64,000 nucleotides of DNA from Apostichopus japonicus (Eukaryota; Echinodermata; Holothuroidea; Aspidochirotida; Stichopodidae), in the NCBI RefSeq assembly GCF_037975245.1, contig NC_092574.1, forward strand, positions 18,388,713 through 18,452,712. The letters are read 5' to 3'. Below the pieces are notes generated by a model that saw nothing but the letters and a program-made list of their open reading frames with translations, did no database searches and was not told the DNA's origin. The first letter of the stretch is position 1. The number at the start of each line of letters is the position of its first letter. A program made the translations under genes and the position numbers. Positions 1 through 14,033 of the stretch are shown in pieces.

Positions 1-1801
1 TTCCCCTATCAAATTATGTATTTAAAATATGTTAATAACTCCTTATGCATCTAAACTTATGTATGGGGCAGTTCCATAATTATGGACGTACACTTCGGAG
101 AGTTTAACAAGTCATGTAATCCAAGCCATGAGTATTACTTAACTATATATATGGTCAAGTCATGTACCTTACCTAGTACTATAATCATGATAATTACCAG
201 CTGCTTGACTTTTATTGTTGCCATGTTTAATAGCCGGTTATGGATGTATGCAAAGAAACTGATTTTTCATTCTTTTTTATACATTTCAAAAACTCTGTGA
301 ACTTTGAGGTCTTAAAAACAATTCAAGTGCATGTACCTATTAATAGGACTCTAAGCTTGCAAACGCAAAAATGAATTAATTTATATCATAAATATATAAG
401 TATAGAATAAATTTGTTAATGATATGTCCTTTTTCTGCAGACATCTTGCAGTTCAGCTGGATTCTCCATTTTCAATGACATGACAGACTTTTTGTACTTG
501 TGAATAATATAAACATGGCATTGCACAATTTCATTCCTTCTATTTAACCTAATTTAATTCGGAGATTCTTTCACAAAACCCACTTTTTTAACTTTTCTCA
601 TCAAATTTAGTGATCCAACAAAACTAAACCAGTATTATATAATAATTTAATGTCACATTTTTTTCTTCAAAATTTACATATTTTGTAACACGACCTAATT
701 GCAATGGAAATGTAGCATATATTCATATAACCAACGTTGGTTGATACTGTCGCCATCATTTTGCTTTTTGCTTCGAAAGGCGTTTCTAGATTTGATTCAG
801 TTTTAGCCTTCTTATCTCTTCCTTATCGACATAATTATTCTACCCGTTGTGCTCAATTAGCATTATTAATTATACCCAAGTGAATTGATTGTACATCAGA
901 TTCAAATCGAATGATACTCTTGATAGAGGTTTATATTCCTCACCGAAAGTTACCGTCAATTCGGTAACAAATATCCGAGTTTTCTGGGTACTTGTCACCC
1001 CCATCAGTGGATTGTGACAATTCGAGGAGGACATTTTATAACACATCTAATAAGATCTAAGCCTGCTAGCTGATTAATACCTTAAACATAATCCTCCAGG
1101 CAATAGAAATACATATCAACTCTTCGACTGTTGCAGTTCTCAGCAACATCATAACACATGTTTTAACACCTCTAGGAGAAACATTCTACTTGGTTTAATA
1201 CGTTACTGCCTTGATGGGAACAAGATCTCAACATTTTACACTGGTCTCGCCTGTCTACGACACCAACGATCGTGCGAGCTGGGGTAAAGTATCAGTCTAT
1301 GTTGCTTATTGTAGAGGTCGTAGATTCATCAAATCTGATACATTCAGGACGTGATTTTATAGACTGATTAACTGATTAACTGGAAGATTTGCAGTAACTG
1401 GATCTTGACAAGTTATGCGGTATGATATGGTGTGAAAAAAATAAGAGAAATAACAAATATAAAGAACAAAGTTGTGTGGATGAAGAAAGATCAAGAACTC
1501 TCATGCTTCATTTCCAGTAAGAAATGAAAAAAAATACAATACTCTGGAATTAAGCTTCTCTATGTCAAGGAAGTTGTGGACTTAAAATAGGAAACAAATT
1601 TAAGTTCCCTTCACTAAAATCTAATTCTTTTCTTCCTGAATGTGTCTAACTATAGAACTTTTCTGATGTCCTTAACACCAGATTTGAAGCTCTTTCAATT
1701 GTCTTTTGAGTGTGCTCTTGTATGAAATTGCAATTAGTATTTTGTTTTTCGTGATAGCTTGAATTGTTTCTTGTTCTTCATTATTTCTGTCCTTTCAAAA
1801 A

Positions 1802-1816
1802 GGGGGGGGGGGGGGG
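1802..1816. repeat. Poly-G run (G15)
   Basis: Fifteen uninterrupted G residues. Comparable long G or C runs recur at 14323-14342, 18516-18527, 19032-19042, 29574-29584 and 40460-40473. They are a genome-wide habit here rather than a single site. Their lengths are prone to sequencing error. Confidence 0.9.
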
Positions 1817-4762
1817 AAGCTTGCATAAGCTCTAATTTTCTTAGACCTCCTCTGCATTTTCTGTTCAAAAAGTTCAAAAAACTTAAGCATTCTGTTTATC
1901 CTCCGTTTCTCAGAGCTCTTACTCTTTGTTCAAATTGATTGAATAACAATCTTTCTGATTCTGTTTTTTTCTGTTTAGATGAAAATAAAAAAATAAATCT
2001 TGAATACTTGGTATATCTCTGGGTAAAGGTTGGAAATCCTAATTTCTGCTGATCTTTTCATCGTTCTCTTTGAAGGAAGAGGAGTGGTGGAAGGGATGGG
2101 GGATAGATGGAAGGGGAAAAGGTTTGGGAGGGATGTGTGAATGTATTTTTGATGGTGATTCATTTTACCGTGAGCGTGACAAATATAAAGCTTTAACAGT
2201 CTTCATTAAACTAAGAAATTTCTTTTCATAATTTGAACTTAATCCGTTCTCTTTCCCTAATGTTCACTTTTCCCTTCTTTCTTCTTTATTTTTTGGGGCT
2301 CTTTATTGCCCATATATATATGTGTTAATATGATTAATTCAAACCTGAATATTACACTCACTCGATCCTATTTCAACCTGTTAATAGTATAAATCTTCCC
2401 CATCGATACTTAACTGAGCATGCTCACTAATTTCCTAACCACCACCTTCCAATATAGCTCTTCTCTTCGTCGGTCGTCGGAAGCATTTAAAGTGGGTAGA
2501 GTTGCAGACGCTAAAAAGTGCAAAAACAAATAATTCTCCACCGTGTTTAAAAACAAACCGGTGACAATTCTTCAGATCTTTACTTAAATTATCCTTACGA
2601 GATGATACCATACACGGCTTTTTTTTCTGTTTTTTCAGTCCCGAAAAAAGAACATCTTTATTGAGACCGCTTTTTTTTTTCTTTTTAAGGGATGTTGATG
2701 GAATTTCGAGTCCGAGGGAGTATATATAATCCCACATATAACGGTGATGAAAGATGAGCTTGGAGGAAGAGTGGTACATCTTCATTATCTTCTCTGATAT
2801 TGAGATGTTTATCTAAAAAATAAACATTGCATCCACTTCCTGATAGTGATTTACAGGCGGGACAGTGTAGTTATACATTATACATATATATACATACTGC
2901 AATTCAATACGGGCGTGATCAAGACCAAAGACAGTCCAATACTTGGGATGGTTATAAAGAAGAGACTTTAAAGGAGCTGACTGTCGGGCAATCAAATATA
3001 AATGAACGAATCAGCTAAAAGCTAGGGCAAGTTTACTTATACTAAGCAGATCTCGAGCTCTTCTTTGAAGTTGTGTTTGAGCGATCGTTTCGTTCAATTT
3101 TCAAGCACAAAAAAAATCCTCAAGACAATCTAGCTAGTTTGCTGCCTTGGTCGATTAGTTCTGTATAAAATATACTCAAGTGAAATTTGAACATGATACT
3201 TTACTATTCATAATATGATTAATAGTATGAATATGAAACACATCCGTATGATGATAAAATGTTGAGAATCCCGACCCATTGATTAATCACTTCCCCAAAT
3301 TAGCCTTTAATTGGGGCAAAATCTAATACTTTGATATATTCCAACGTTGCATTTCTGAAGTAATATACTCAGAAGAGTTTGTTGTATGATTTTGCGGACC
3401 AAAGGCAAAATGTACCGTTAAAAGGTCACAGTCCAGTCAGGTAATTTATTTTCTAGACTGATCTTTAAGAGGATAATAATTATTGACTATAACACTTACA
3501 CACTGGTGAACTCAACATCCACAGGTCTATAATATTACGGCAATATTGCTATGAAAATGACATCGATAGCTGAAGTTGTACCAAAAGTGAACTTGAAATG
3601 AACTTGGTACAAAGAGGTAGTGATTCATATCTATTTCATGTATATTCTTGGACGAGGTGATGGAGACATGTATTCTGCAAAAATTAAAGGTTTATTTAAT
3701 AATTCCCAAGTGTTAGTTAGCCAACCAGAGGCTCATTGCAAACTATGTCCATGTCATGATTATGGATAAACATCAACATTGTCAAGCTATAGCCCTTCTC
3801 TCTTCAGTGAGTGTTCAGAGCATAATTATGAGGTAGGAGTATTAATTGGCAAACCCATTCTTGTCCTTGGGACCACCCACCTATTAAACATTGCTACATA
3901 TATTCTATATCTTTTTATACTTTTATTCTTGGTTTTTCATTCTGCCCATGTACGTGCTCCTTTAAACTCTACACAGATATGCGGTAATTTCTATTTCCGT
4001 TGATATTTTTTTTGATACTTTACGGCTGTTTTTGACCACCGTTACTCAATGATATACATGAGTTCTCTACTACAGATGAGATGTGCATCCTGCGCTAATC
4101 TAACGAAGATGGAGGAACACACGTCACAAATCACGACGCAGTATCCCTCTCGCGTTTTCGGTTGTCAAGTCCATCTCTTCTGCATTGTAACTTTCAACTT
4201 ACCCTAGACCAGTTGCTTGTTATCGTTTCCCTTATATACGAAAGATTTTGCCACTTAAAAAATGGTCAAGAGAAACGAGCAGAGAGACGGAAAAAGATTG
4301 AGAAGATCGGTGACATAATCGGAGGCAGCTCTCACATCAAGACATATCACCTCCCTCAATTAAACCGTCCGACTTTGTTTAAGTTTGCAAATAGTACAGT
4401 ATTTGTAGAAGTTCTCAACTGTTACCTAACACTAACCGTAACATTTAATTGATACTCGATACATATATTAAGTACCAATTAGTATTTGCCATCATTTCTT
4501 TAGTTGCACGTGAGAGGGGACACTAAAGGAATGTTTGGCAGAAATGGTTGTATTAATTATTATTTAAGCATAACTATATTGTCACATATCTATAGGCAAA
4601 CTATGTCTCATAGGAAAATTTAGCGAAACTGAAAAGAAAGGAATAGCTACAGTTTAAGCGGTAGAAGGGTTCTATCAATCTTAATACTTAAACATTTTAC
4701 TGTAGGAAGTAACTTTAGCCCAGTGTCGATACATATCTCTAAAGGGGATTACACCATAATTA

Positions 4763-4893
4763 GGGAACATATTGATAGGTAATTGACCCATACACTATAC
4801 TATACTTGAGAAGTACAATACTTCAGAGAGTGTTAAAATATTTAACCACCATACCAGGCATATACAGACATTGTCCCATAGACAATGACAATC
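4763..4893. repeat. Dispersed copy of a 140-bp repeat family
   Basis: This segment (gggaacatattgataggtaa ... cagacattgtcccatagac) is repeated about 700 bp downstream as a tandem cluster at 5455-5823. It is followed by a reversed copy of its own left part (4914-4939), giving 26-bp inverted arms 4775-4800 / 4914-4939 with one mismatch. No coding potential is visible. It may be a non-autonomous transposon remnant. Confidence 0.75.
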
Positions 4894-5454
4894 AGGGTAC
4901 ATATTGATTGACAGTATAGTGTATGGGTCAACTACCTATTAATATTGTAACGCTGTTATACTGTGAAGTTGTGGAGCAATGGGAGTTCTGTGTGGACAGT
5001 GTGGAACCATTGTGGTAGTTTAAATCCCCTTGGAATTATATAGGGGTTATCTCTCCTGGCAATAAGTACTCCAGTTGTAATTGTTGGCAGATTATGGCTT
5101 TTGGGGCTGCTTCTATGGATCGGCAAGTGGTATCAGGCTTATCCTGGGATTGTGATGTAACACATGTGATATTTTCTAGGGATACTCATGTCATCACATT
5201 CATCTCTGTAAAGGAGTACAATTGTTTGGGGATGGTAGGAATGCACTGTAGAATTTGTGTATTATGTCTTAAGCTAAGTTGTAGGGTAAAGTTCATTATT
5301 TGTATACATGTGGTATTCCCACTTATTGTTAAGGGATTTATATCAAATGCATTACCTGGGAGGGACAGGGCAGTCTACTCTGGTTGCTGTTGGACAAAAC
5401 ACTCTTGATGGTAGGCTTCAGGGCCACGTAGCCTCAAGTTTGTACCACATATCC

Positions 5455-5823
5455 AGTACAACACATTATACTTCATAGAGTGTTAAAAAATTTAATCCCC
5501 ATACCAGGCATACACAAACATTGTCCCATAGACAGACAATGACAATCAGGGTACATTTTGATAGGAAGTTGACCGATACACAATACTGTATACTAGAGAA
5601 GTACATTATACTTCAGAGAGTGTTAAAACATTTAACCCCCATACCAGGCATATACAGACATTGTCCCATAGACAGACAATGACAATCAGGGAACATATTA
5701 AATAGGTAGTTGACCCATACACTATACTGTTTACTTGAGAAATACATGATACTTCAGAGAGTGTTGATGTCAAAACAGATTACCCGATACCAGGCATATA
5801 CAGGCATTGTCCCATAGACAAAC
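5455..5823. repeat. Tandem cluster of the 140-bp repeat, about 2.6 copies
   Basis: The marker cttca(g/t)agagtgtt recurs at about 5471, 5611 and 5752, a spacing of 140-141 bp. Each unit carries ataccaggcatayacarrca and ttgtcccatagacaracaa. The third copy is truncated. It belongs to the same family as 4763-4893. Confidence 0.85.
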
Positions 5824-6121
5824 AAAGTTGCAATGAATTAATTCTTGAGCTGAATCCCTGGCTAATGGCAGATTATCACTTCCAACAGGTTGTGGTAAAT
5901 TTAAGGCACTCACTTCTCCTCTCTTTCATATGGAGACCAAATATCATACACTTTCATTACACAAAAGTAATAAAAAGGCTGTACACCAACACTGGCTCAA
6001 TGACACACAAAACAAAAATAGACATTCATTATGTTTCAAAAAATTCAAAGAGTATAAGCCACCCAACATAACTTAAAATTACTATTCCATCCAGTTAATT
6101 GAGACAAGTTTCTATTGCTGA

Positions 6122-6182
6122 TACCACCCTATACTTATTAAGTATAGTATAAGTGGTAGGATAGCTTAAAGCTATCCTACCA
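6122..6182. repeat. Adjacent palindromes
   Basis: The second palindrome has 14-bp perfect arms (6154-6167 and 6169-6182) with a one-base loop; its core is TGGTAGGATAGCTT. It directly follows a smaller palindrome, CTATACTT / AAGTATAG (6129-6136, 6140-6147). The smaller one sits within a looser outer inverted repeat (TACCAC...GTGGTA). No transcription unit is evident, so a terminator function is not claimed. Confidence 0.85.
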
Positions 6183-7741
6183 TATTATGCTTCAAACCAC
6201 TTGTATTGATGGGTACCGACAATTCCTAACCTTTATCTGAATAGAAACAGGATATTCATACTTTTCATGAGTGATATGTCAATCATATTATCAATATTCA
6301 CTACCAACATTAAAAATGCTATTGTCACTATTAAAACTGCTGTAGAAATTGCATTTTTATACCAGTAGCTGGATTATGCATCATAAAACACTTGTGGCCA
6401 AAAACAGAAAAGCAATTTTCTACAAAACCCCTCTAGTTTATTTAAAAACCTTTTGGCCTCAAACATAAATATGTCTTAATTCTGCAAGATTACATGTATC
6501 ATGTGTAAAACATTGATATCAATTTATGACATTGATCAACTTTCAACAAGGATCATTTAAGCCAGCCACTTAGAAGATGTGATATCATCTGAGATGCTAT
6601 GCCCTGGGCTGTACTATAGAGGCTCACAGGTATGGAGTATAAAGTGTGAAGTTCAGTCCAGCAGCTGTTGTGCCCATGCCAGGCTTGGAAATAATTGCAG
6701 TCCAAAGGTCGTGCTCATAGGAAACTTAGAGCTCTATACTACTACTTTTATGATTCATAATATGTACAATGAACCACAGGTTTCTATATTATCTAAACAA
6801 TACATACAATTCCATTGTTTACCCAATCCTTCCTTCTTATCGTAGTTAAAATACCCTGTATAGTCATCTACTATATTAGCAAGAAAACACCCACACCCCC
6901 CCTCCCCGTAAAAATAATTCTACCCTTCGTAACAATTCTACAGTCACTCGTTACAGACATCTACGTGAGATACACCTCTTCTTAAAATGCACTCACGTAC
7001 TACGAGAAGACGGAGAAAGAGAAAAAAAGATTTTGCCAGCTTTTTACACAGCCGGCTGCTTTGAAAGCGTTCATGTCATAAGTAGCATAGTAACGTAACA
7101 CTTCTCTCATCAAATGGTTCATGACAATTGTACGTGGCAGCTGCCTCACTTGCTCCGGGATAAGGCGGTAAATGAATTTCGAGCACGCCAAAGCAAGGCG
7201 GGCAATTAGTGTTCGAAAAGACAAAAAAAGGAAGAAGACCACGAGAATAAAAGAAACGAAAAGGGGAAAAAAAAACGATTTCTTAAAACCTATCAGCTGT
7301 ACTTGATAATTCTTATCCACGAGCTATAGGAACACGGCAGATGCAATGCCATGATCTCCAAAAGAGAGAGGGAATTAAATGAACGAACTGTCCATCGGAC
7401 ATGCATTTTAATTCTGGGGCTTTAAGCATGATCTCGGGATGAAACTTATTGAAACTGAATCTACATACAGTGCCAAAGAACAAATATTTGTGTTGAAGTA
7501 GAAAAACTTCATAACTCATTAGTAAATACAAGATTTGGTAACTTGTTTGGCAAGGTAAATGTCATCATCATAATCATGTTTTGTATTTATGATAATCCAA
7601 CGAGGAAGGGACATTACTTGGGGGGTGGGGGGTGGGAGGAGATGGGATAGGGTTGCATGGGGCATATTTCATGAATTTGTTTTTGATTTCATATAAATAG
7701 TTAAAATGTGAACTTATCTTTAAGGATCCATCAACAGGTAG

Positions 7742-7985
7742 TAGATCGGTAGTGTGCATAAGTACCAAGCCTGTAACTATGTAAAGTATATATATTATGC
7801 TGACATCGGTAGTGTACATATGTACCAATCCTGTAACTATGTAAGCATATATATTGTGCTGACATTGGTAATGTAAATACATACCAATCATGTAACTATG
7901 TAAGTATATATATTTATGCTGACATCAGTAGAGTAAATATGTACCAATCTACAACTATGTAAATATATATATACTATACTGACGT
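7742..7985. repeat. 60-bp tandem repeat, four copies
   Basis: Four degenerate units of about 60 bp share the pattern atcggtagtgt..cata.gtaccaa, then ctgtaactatgtaa, then a tatatata block, then tgctgac. The starts are near 7746, 7806, 7865 and 7925. Divergence between units shows the array is old. No ORF is maintained. Confidence 0.85.
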
Positions 7986-8043
7986 TCTGACTTGTAATAT
8001 GAGCACAACAGCATAAGTACCACTTCAGGCTGAATCTCCATTG

Positions 8044-8170
8044 GAACGAGTAGAAGTTTCAAGGCTCTAAGAATGAGTACGAGTACTTTAATACTCTTTT
8101 ACTAGTATCTATGGTAAGTGCATTACATTGTACAAGTATCTATAGTAAGTAAAATCCATGAGGTAATTGC
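8044..8170. repeat. GAGTAC-rich degenerate repeat remnant
   Basis: This short region is rich in gagtac / agtatc words and resembles the larger GAGTA element at 21266-21617. It is probably a relic of the same kind of element. No ends can be defined. Confidence 0.4.
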
Positions 8171-9931
8171 AACATGCTAGAATTACCAGTGTACTCACTC
8201 AATACAAATCTGCCAATTCTCAATCTAAAGGCATAAATATATATATATGGAGAGTTCATGCATTTCAAAGTTACGAGAAGCCAATGCTGCCTTTAGTGTC
8301 ATGGCCTATGTTTTCTAATATGTCACTGGTGCGATTATAGTTTTAACACCATATAGAGTTAACACCATATATAGAGATAACACTTTGGTGATGGTAACAA
8401 CATCTACCATAATGACTGACGTTCCAGTTGGTCTTTCTGGCTGAAAAGTTCTAGCAATATCCTAGGATTTCCATCCATTATTTTATGACCTCCCTTACCC
8501 TCATCCTCCGTTTCCGACTATCTGAGGTTGGTGGCGCTACCACCAGTAGTGGGCTATCTACCACATGGATATGATCAAAACAAATATCCAGCCAGCAGCA
8601 AGATATGGAAATTAGGTATTCACTTGCAGTTTGGAATATCTTTCTCTTGCAAATTGGAGACACATTGTCTGTCAAGTCCATCAATAGCATGTAAATGAAT
8701 AGTATCCAGGTCAAAGTTCAACTAAATAATGTTACACTACCCTAAAGCTATTTGCATATTTCCATAAAATGATACAAACAGAACCCTAGAAAAGAGGGTC
8801 GGTATCCAGGATATAACTCGTATCACTTTAACAAAGTCTGCTATCCTCTCCCTCGAAAAAAAAAGAAGCTCAAATCAAATCAAACTTTCTTCCCTCAATC
8901 ATTAAATTTCCATCTCTCCATGCACTAATGACAATAACACGCTTTAACTATCTGTATAACGGAACATATTTGGTCCCCTTGATAATCGAAGCAGACTACT
9001 CCCTGGGTATTTCATATCTCTCTCAGTACTTAATATTAAACCTATAAAGATTCCTATATGCACACTGAAGATTTCTCCTGGTCTAGACTAGACTTTCTGC
9101 ATCTTTTGTCATATAAGAAAAGCGATACCGCAATGAAATCTCTTTGATGGTCCCCTGAATTTTAAAACCATGTCTGAGTTTGATTGCTCTCTGCAAGTTC
9201 AATCCACCGAAGGTTGTTCTTAAAGGCAAACCAAACAATTTGAAGATGCAACCTGTTTACAGCTACAATAATGCTACATGCTGATAAAATCTCAAGTTTG
9301 AAGATAGTGAAATATGGCTATTATAGAATGTTGACCTGTATTTAGTGTAAGAAAGTCATATTTACTGAATATTTTATGATACTCTGATATCCGATGACAC
9401 ACTCAGGCAAAAATTTGCATCGAGCCCCTTCACCTTGCAAGAGACATAAATGGCTTAAAAGCTGAAAAAATAGGATAGCATTTTTGTAACTTTGATCAGA
9501 CTTTGATCAGACAGCTCTCCAATCAGTGCCTTTTGGTGCCCTGAGGCAGCACAAGTGTTGTCTGAGACACAACCCAATAATCAAAAGGTTTGTAATGTCT
9601 TGCTTGGACTGAGGTGTTCCCAGAGATCCCTTGACCTTAATTGCCCTTTGAAATATTTGTGTCCGACAAAAGGTCCTGTTTTGTATTTTCCATTTTCAGA
9701 TCTGTAAGTCTTTCCCTACTGGTGTGATTTTGGTGGACTCAAATAAGCTGCTCTTGTATTCAGGTGGCTTTATATCATTCCCTCATAGTAATCAAATTTG
9801 CTGCCACCAGAATGCAACAAACAGAATGCAACCGATGCAGGTTAAAAAAGGGACAGGGGGATATGAACAGCCAGACAAATCTTATAGCCTAGCTCCCTTA
9901 GTCAATCAACCAACCGTAAAGAAGAAGGCCC

Positions 9932-9949
9932 AAAAAAAAAAAAAAAAAA
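9932..9949. repeat. Poly-A run (A18)
   Basis: Eighteen A residues, without a recognisable retroposed sequence upstream on either strand. Confidence 0.85.
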
Positions 9950-12900
9950 CTGTGAAATTTTTTGGATTGGTTAACATCAAAGCTGACAGCAACCATTTAT
10001 ACCTCTTGGTAACCTTACATCAGACACGGTCATAAATTGAAACTTTGTTCAATTTCGATATTAAGCTACTGGGGTTCCACATACATGAATTAAGACCCAG
10101 TATAATTGATGGCTCCCCTCCAAGAAGAACACCACATATCATGGTCTCAGTTTTCATTAAAGCAACCCCAAGAGAGCAGATGAACTGACTGAACGAAAGT
10201 AAGTTACGAACTGCATATAAAACTGCTGACGAAAAACATTATCAGAGTTACGGTGGTAATAATACAGTGAGGTAAATTAATGTTATTCAACAATTCTATT
10301 GGACAACTCTAACATGATATTCCTTTAAATCTCTCCAATCTATATCGGTTGTGGTCGTATCAACTCTAATTTCTTTAAACCAGATGATTATGAATGCTGT
10401 TAGACTGTCAGTCTGTCATTACCCTGGTTTTAGAACTTTCTTGCTTTTACCTTCATGCCCCATAGAAGGGTTCCAGGGGGGTATGCCCCTACCCTTTGAC
10501 AAAGTTTTGTATGATTGAGGTGGCTTTAACAGTTGCAAAACAATATATAATGCAACTTTTGAAGAAATTTATACTCCAGACTTTTCAATTTTTTTGTCAA
10601 ACTCACCTTCCCCCACCTCCATTTTTGGCAACCATAATAAAGATTTAGCAACCATAAAGAGAGTTGCATCACCCCACTTTGAATACCACGGTGTTGTAAC
10701 ACATTGATCAGCACAAAATATCTCATGATATGGTTTGACCCCATTTCCAAACAAAAGCAAATTCTTTAGAAGAAAAGTCTGGTACTTCAGACTAATTTTC
10801 AACATAGAAATCAAAAACATACTGTAACTAATAAATAAGAAATAAGTTTAATGGGAGTGACTACAAGACTTCCATAACAGACACTGTACATAGCAGAGAG
10901 GGGGAGTACTGTATTGATTGGATAAATGAATCACAGTGTTGATTGAATATTATAAACTAATACCGACTGAAACAGTCACTCTCTTCCCTCTTAATGATGA
11001 CCCAATTCAAATGTGAGACATCGATGTAAAGAATAAAACTGCTCAAGACTAAGCTGCCTTCCATCTAAAGCTTTTCTTGAGATTAAAAAATGACCAAAAT
11101 CTTCTGGTCATTTGCTACCAAACTTTACACCACAAAATTGCCAATCAACAACAATCATCTGGCCTGTTTATGTGTCACAGGTTTACAAATGAAATGCAAA
11201 CACATTGTACATTATAACTCGTTTATTAGGAGAATTAGGAGATTATGACTGATTATTTAAGAACTGCCGATATATATCTTAAGTTATGGATCGAGAGATG
11301 AACATCCTGAACTATGTATTCATGGTTTGACATTTCTCAGCTTGGTCAGTATCACCGCTCTTAAAGTTACAACCCAGACCCAGACCACAGCTTTAAGCAC
11401 GTCAGAATCCTCTCATGAGAGCGACACTTTCACTACAGAATTGAATTATTGCTGACAGGAGGGATGCATGGGACCTGAGAGGGTACCTCGTACCGGAAGA
11501 GGGTCCGAGATGGGTGCAAACTCTCACGACATCAGTGAGGCAATGCAGAATAGTGTGTCAGGATGATGGTATTAATCCATACCAGACAATTTAACAACTT
11601 GAAGAAGAATTTATGAACCATGTATGTCATCCTTTAGAAGAAATTACAAACATCCATCATACTTATCATCCTTGCACTTTCCACGAGTACGTTCAGAGGG
11701 ACGCTGATTCACAAAAGTTTGGTAAGAAAGGCAGATTTTTTTTGTGATGGACATAAATATTCCATTATTTCTATAAAGACAGGCTTTTTAGAAAAAAAGT
11801 CCATTACAACCAAAAACAGTTAAACTGTAGCTGTTAAAGGGTTTGGAAAAGTGGGACAAAATTATTGAAAGGTACCCAATATTCAGTCAAGTACTCCCTT
11901 GCCAGAAGTCAATGTCACCCTGAAAATTTGTGAGCTGCATGCCCAGGACTGAAAAAAATTATGCACACCATGCCAAAAAAACAGAAATTCCAGGAAAAGG
12001 TCAAGAAAGTTGATGAATTTGATGGCTGTATAGGGTTGGAATATATTTTTCTAGTAAATGAAGGTTATAACTACATAGTCCACTTAATTTTGTATTCTTC
12101 TGACTTAATTTTAACATTATTCATCACGTAACAGATATGCTTGAAAATTGTTCGTTCATTAGTATGACACTAACTTGCTGATGGCAAACAAAATATTGTG
12201 AAAAAATTCCTTTGGCAGTAAAATATTCTACAGAAAAATGACTTAACAAGCGGAAAGGCAGGTTTGAAAGTTCATTTCGGGTCTTCGCTGTTATCTTTCC
12301 CAGAAAATGCTAAAATTTGTGAAGTTACAGTAATTGCCCCTTGATTACCATGTATATTAGATGATCAAGTGTGGTTCTCCGCCATATACAGGGCCCCATC
12401 CAACTTCATAAAGTGAACTGAAGTACCCAAGAAGCCTTCAAAATGTAAACTTAAAGGAGCATTCATGGTGTTAATTCCCAATTTTTCACAGCCAAAGCAG
12501 CCTAATTCTGAAAGTCTTGAACCATCCAAAGATACTGAAATATACTGACGTCTTTTCTCAGAGGTCCCACACGAGAGAATTTTTTTTGTGTGAAACTCTT
12601 TCTTACGTTTTTATGTCACTTTACGTTCGGAAACTGGTGTAAACTTTCTTTCCTTGGAAAAATATATATATCCTATTGATGGATATGATCAAATGTTACA
12701 AAATTATTGCCTTTTTACACCTCAATGACTTGAATCTAAATGTAACCCTGAATGCTATTCTGAAGGGGATTTCAGGGTCTTGGCACGGTGCTTTTAAACT
12801 GCAAATAATCTCTGAATGTACCTTTAATAATGGTAAATATATATATACTTTGTTTTGTAATTGCATGCCACACTCAGAGGATGATGAGGAAAGTAAAGCG

Positions 12901-14033
12901 TGGTGGATATCACTCCCATATGCAGGTATAACGCCTACAAAGTCAAGAGTAGCAACATATGCCTGAACCCATAAGGGGTCGCAAAAAAACTTAAAGGTGG
13001 CACATGGAATCCATCACCATCACCCTCCATCGCCCATGCATGGTTGACACTCTTGATACCGAGAAGTGGAAAGAAATACCCGCAAAATACATGTGACAGG
13101 CCCGATATGGCCGCTGGAAAGATTTGTTCCCTTACAAACTATATATATATTCAAAGTCAACCAATATTTCACATGCTTTAATATTAACTGAAAATCATAG
13201 GACAGAAATGAGGTGGACAAAGTAGAGGTTCATGAATGTGAGGGTGCCAGATGTATAAAGAGGAAACATGGATGACATTAGGCAAATTACAAAGGTCATG
13301 TATGCCAACATATCTTTTCGGTCTAACTGTAGATATCGACGTAACGTTTAGGGAGGATCGATAGATAAATGTTTTTCCCAAAATGATATACATGTCGAAC
13401 AAATATTGTAGACTGTCATTTCTTTCCCGAAATTTCTGTATTTCTAGTCTCAGGAGTTCCTTTCAACTCTGCGATAACAGATGGTAATATTGCTTTATAA
13501 ATGGCCACATAAGTACACACTGTACGATTGACTATGACCCTGACTCAGACCGAGGGTGGTGACCTACTTGTTCATACTAAGTCTGCAAACCCCAATGTAG
13601 TTGTATGATTGATGAGCACACATCGAACAACTGATGAGCACAAACTGAATGAAATGCTTTCTATTAATAATTGGGGTTCTATAAGGTCACATACAAAGTT
13701 GTAAGCACGCGACTACTTACATTTGTTACAACTGGGTAGTTGTGGCAGTGAACTGCCCCATAGTGCACAACCATGCATTTCCGACTGCCAGCCAGCCGGC
13801 CAGCCAGTCAGGGAGAGGCTTTAATTCGTCAGCTTACCCACTGAAGGATCAGTCGTAGTAGTTACAAGCACATGTGCACACAGACTGACCATTCACAAAC
13901 TTTTGACGTTAAGATGACCGAGTTAAGCTTTACACTGGCCGACACTTACAAACCCTCCTACAAATGTACTGCTTGTAAATTCTGTGCTTCTTGGTTCGTG
14001 TACTTTTTGTCTTTTCATCACATTATGACTTAC

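Larger units (their letters stand above)
1..14033 (-). other. TBC1D19 intron after exon G (left end outside window)
   Basis: I looked on the minus strand for the next TBC1D19 segments (tyrosine-rich segment after the exon G motif, the D-Y-Y-F-V-F-E-D block, and the C-terminal TBC motifs) and found none. The stretch is therefore probably a single intron of at least 14 kb. It holds a G15 run (1802-1816), a 140-bp repeat family (4763-4893, 5455-5823), near-perfect palindromes (6122-6182), a 60-bp tandem repeat (7742-7985), a GAGTAC-rich remnant (8044-8170) and an A18 run (9932-9949). The rest is AT-rich unique-looking DNA in which I see no gene. Confidence 0.6.

Noticed and set aside
2435-2785. 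116-codon minus-strand ORF
   Set aside because: Lysine runs come from homopolymer tracts and there is no recognisable domain.
7000-7320. 106-codon minus-strand ORF, tested as a TBC1D19 exon
   Set aside because: Its sequence does not match any expected TBC segment and there are no suitable splice borders.
13560-13600. Minus-strand words resembling the expected Y-E-Q segment after exon G
   Set aside because: The frame diverges at once from the family, hits a stop, and the phase does not match exon G.
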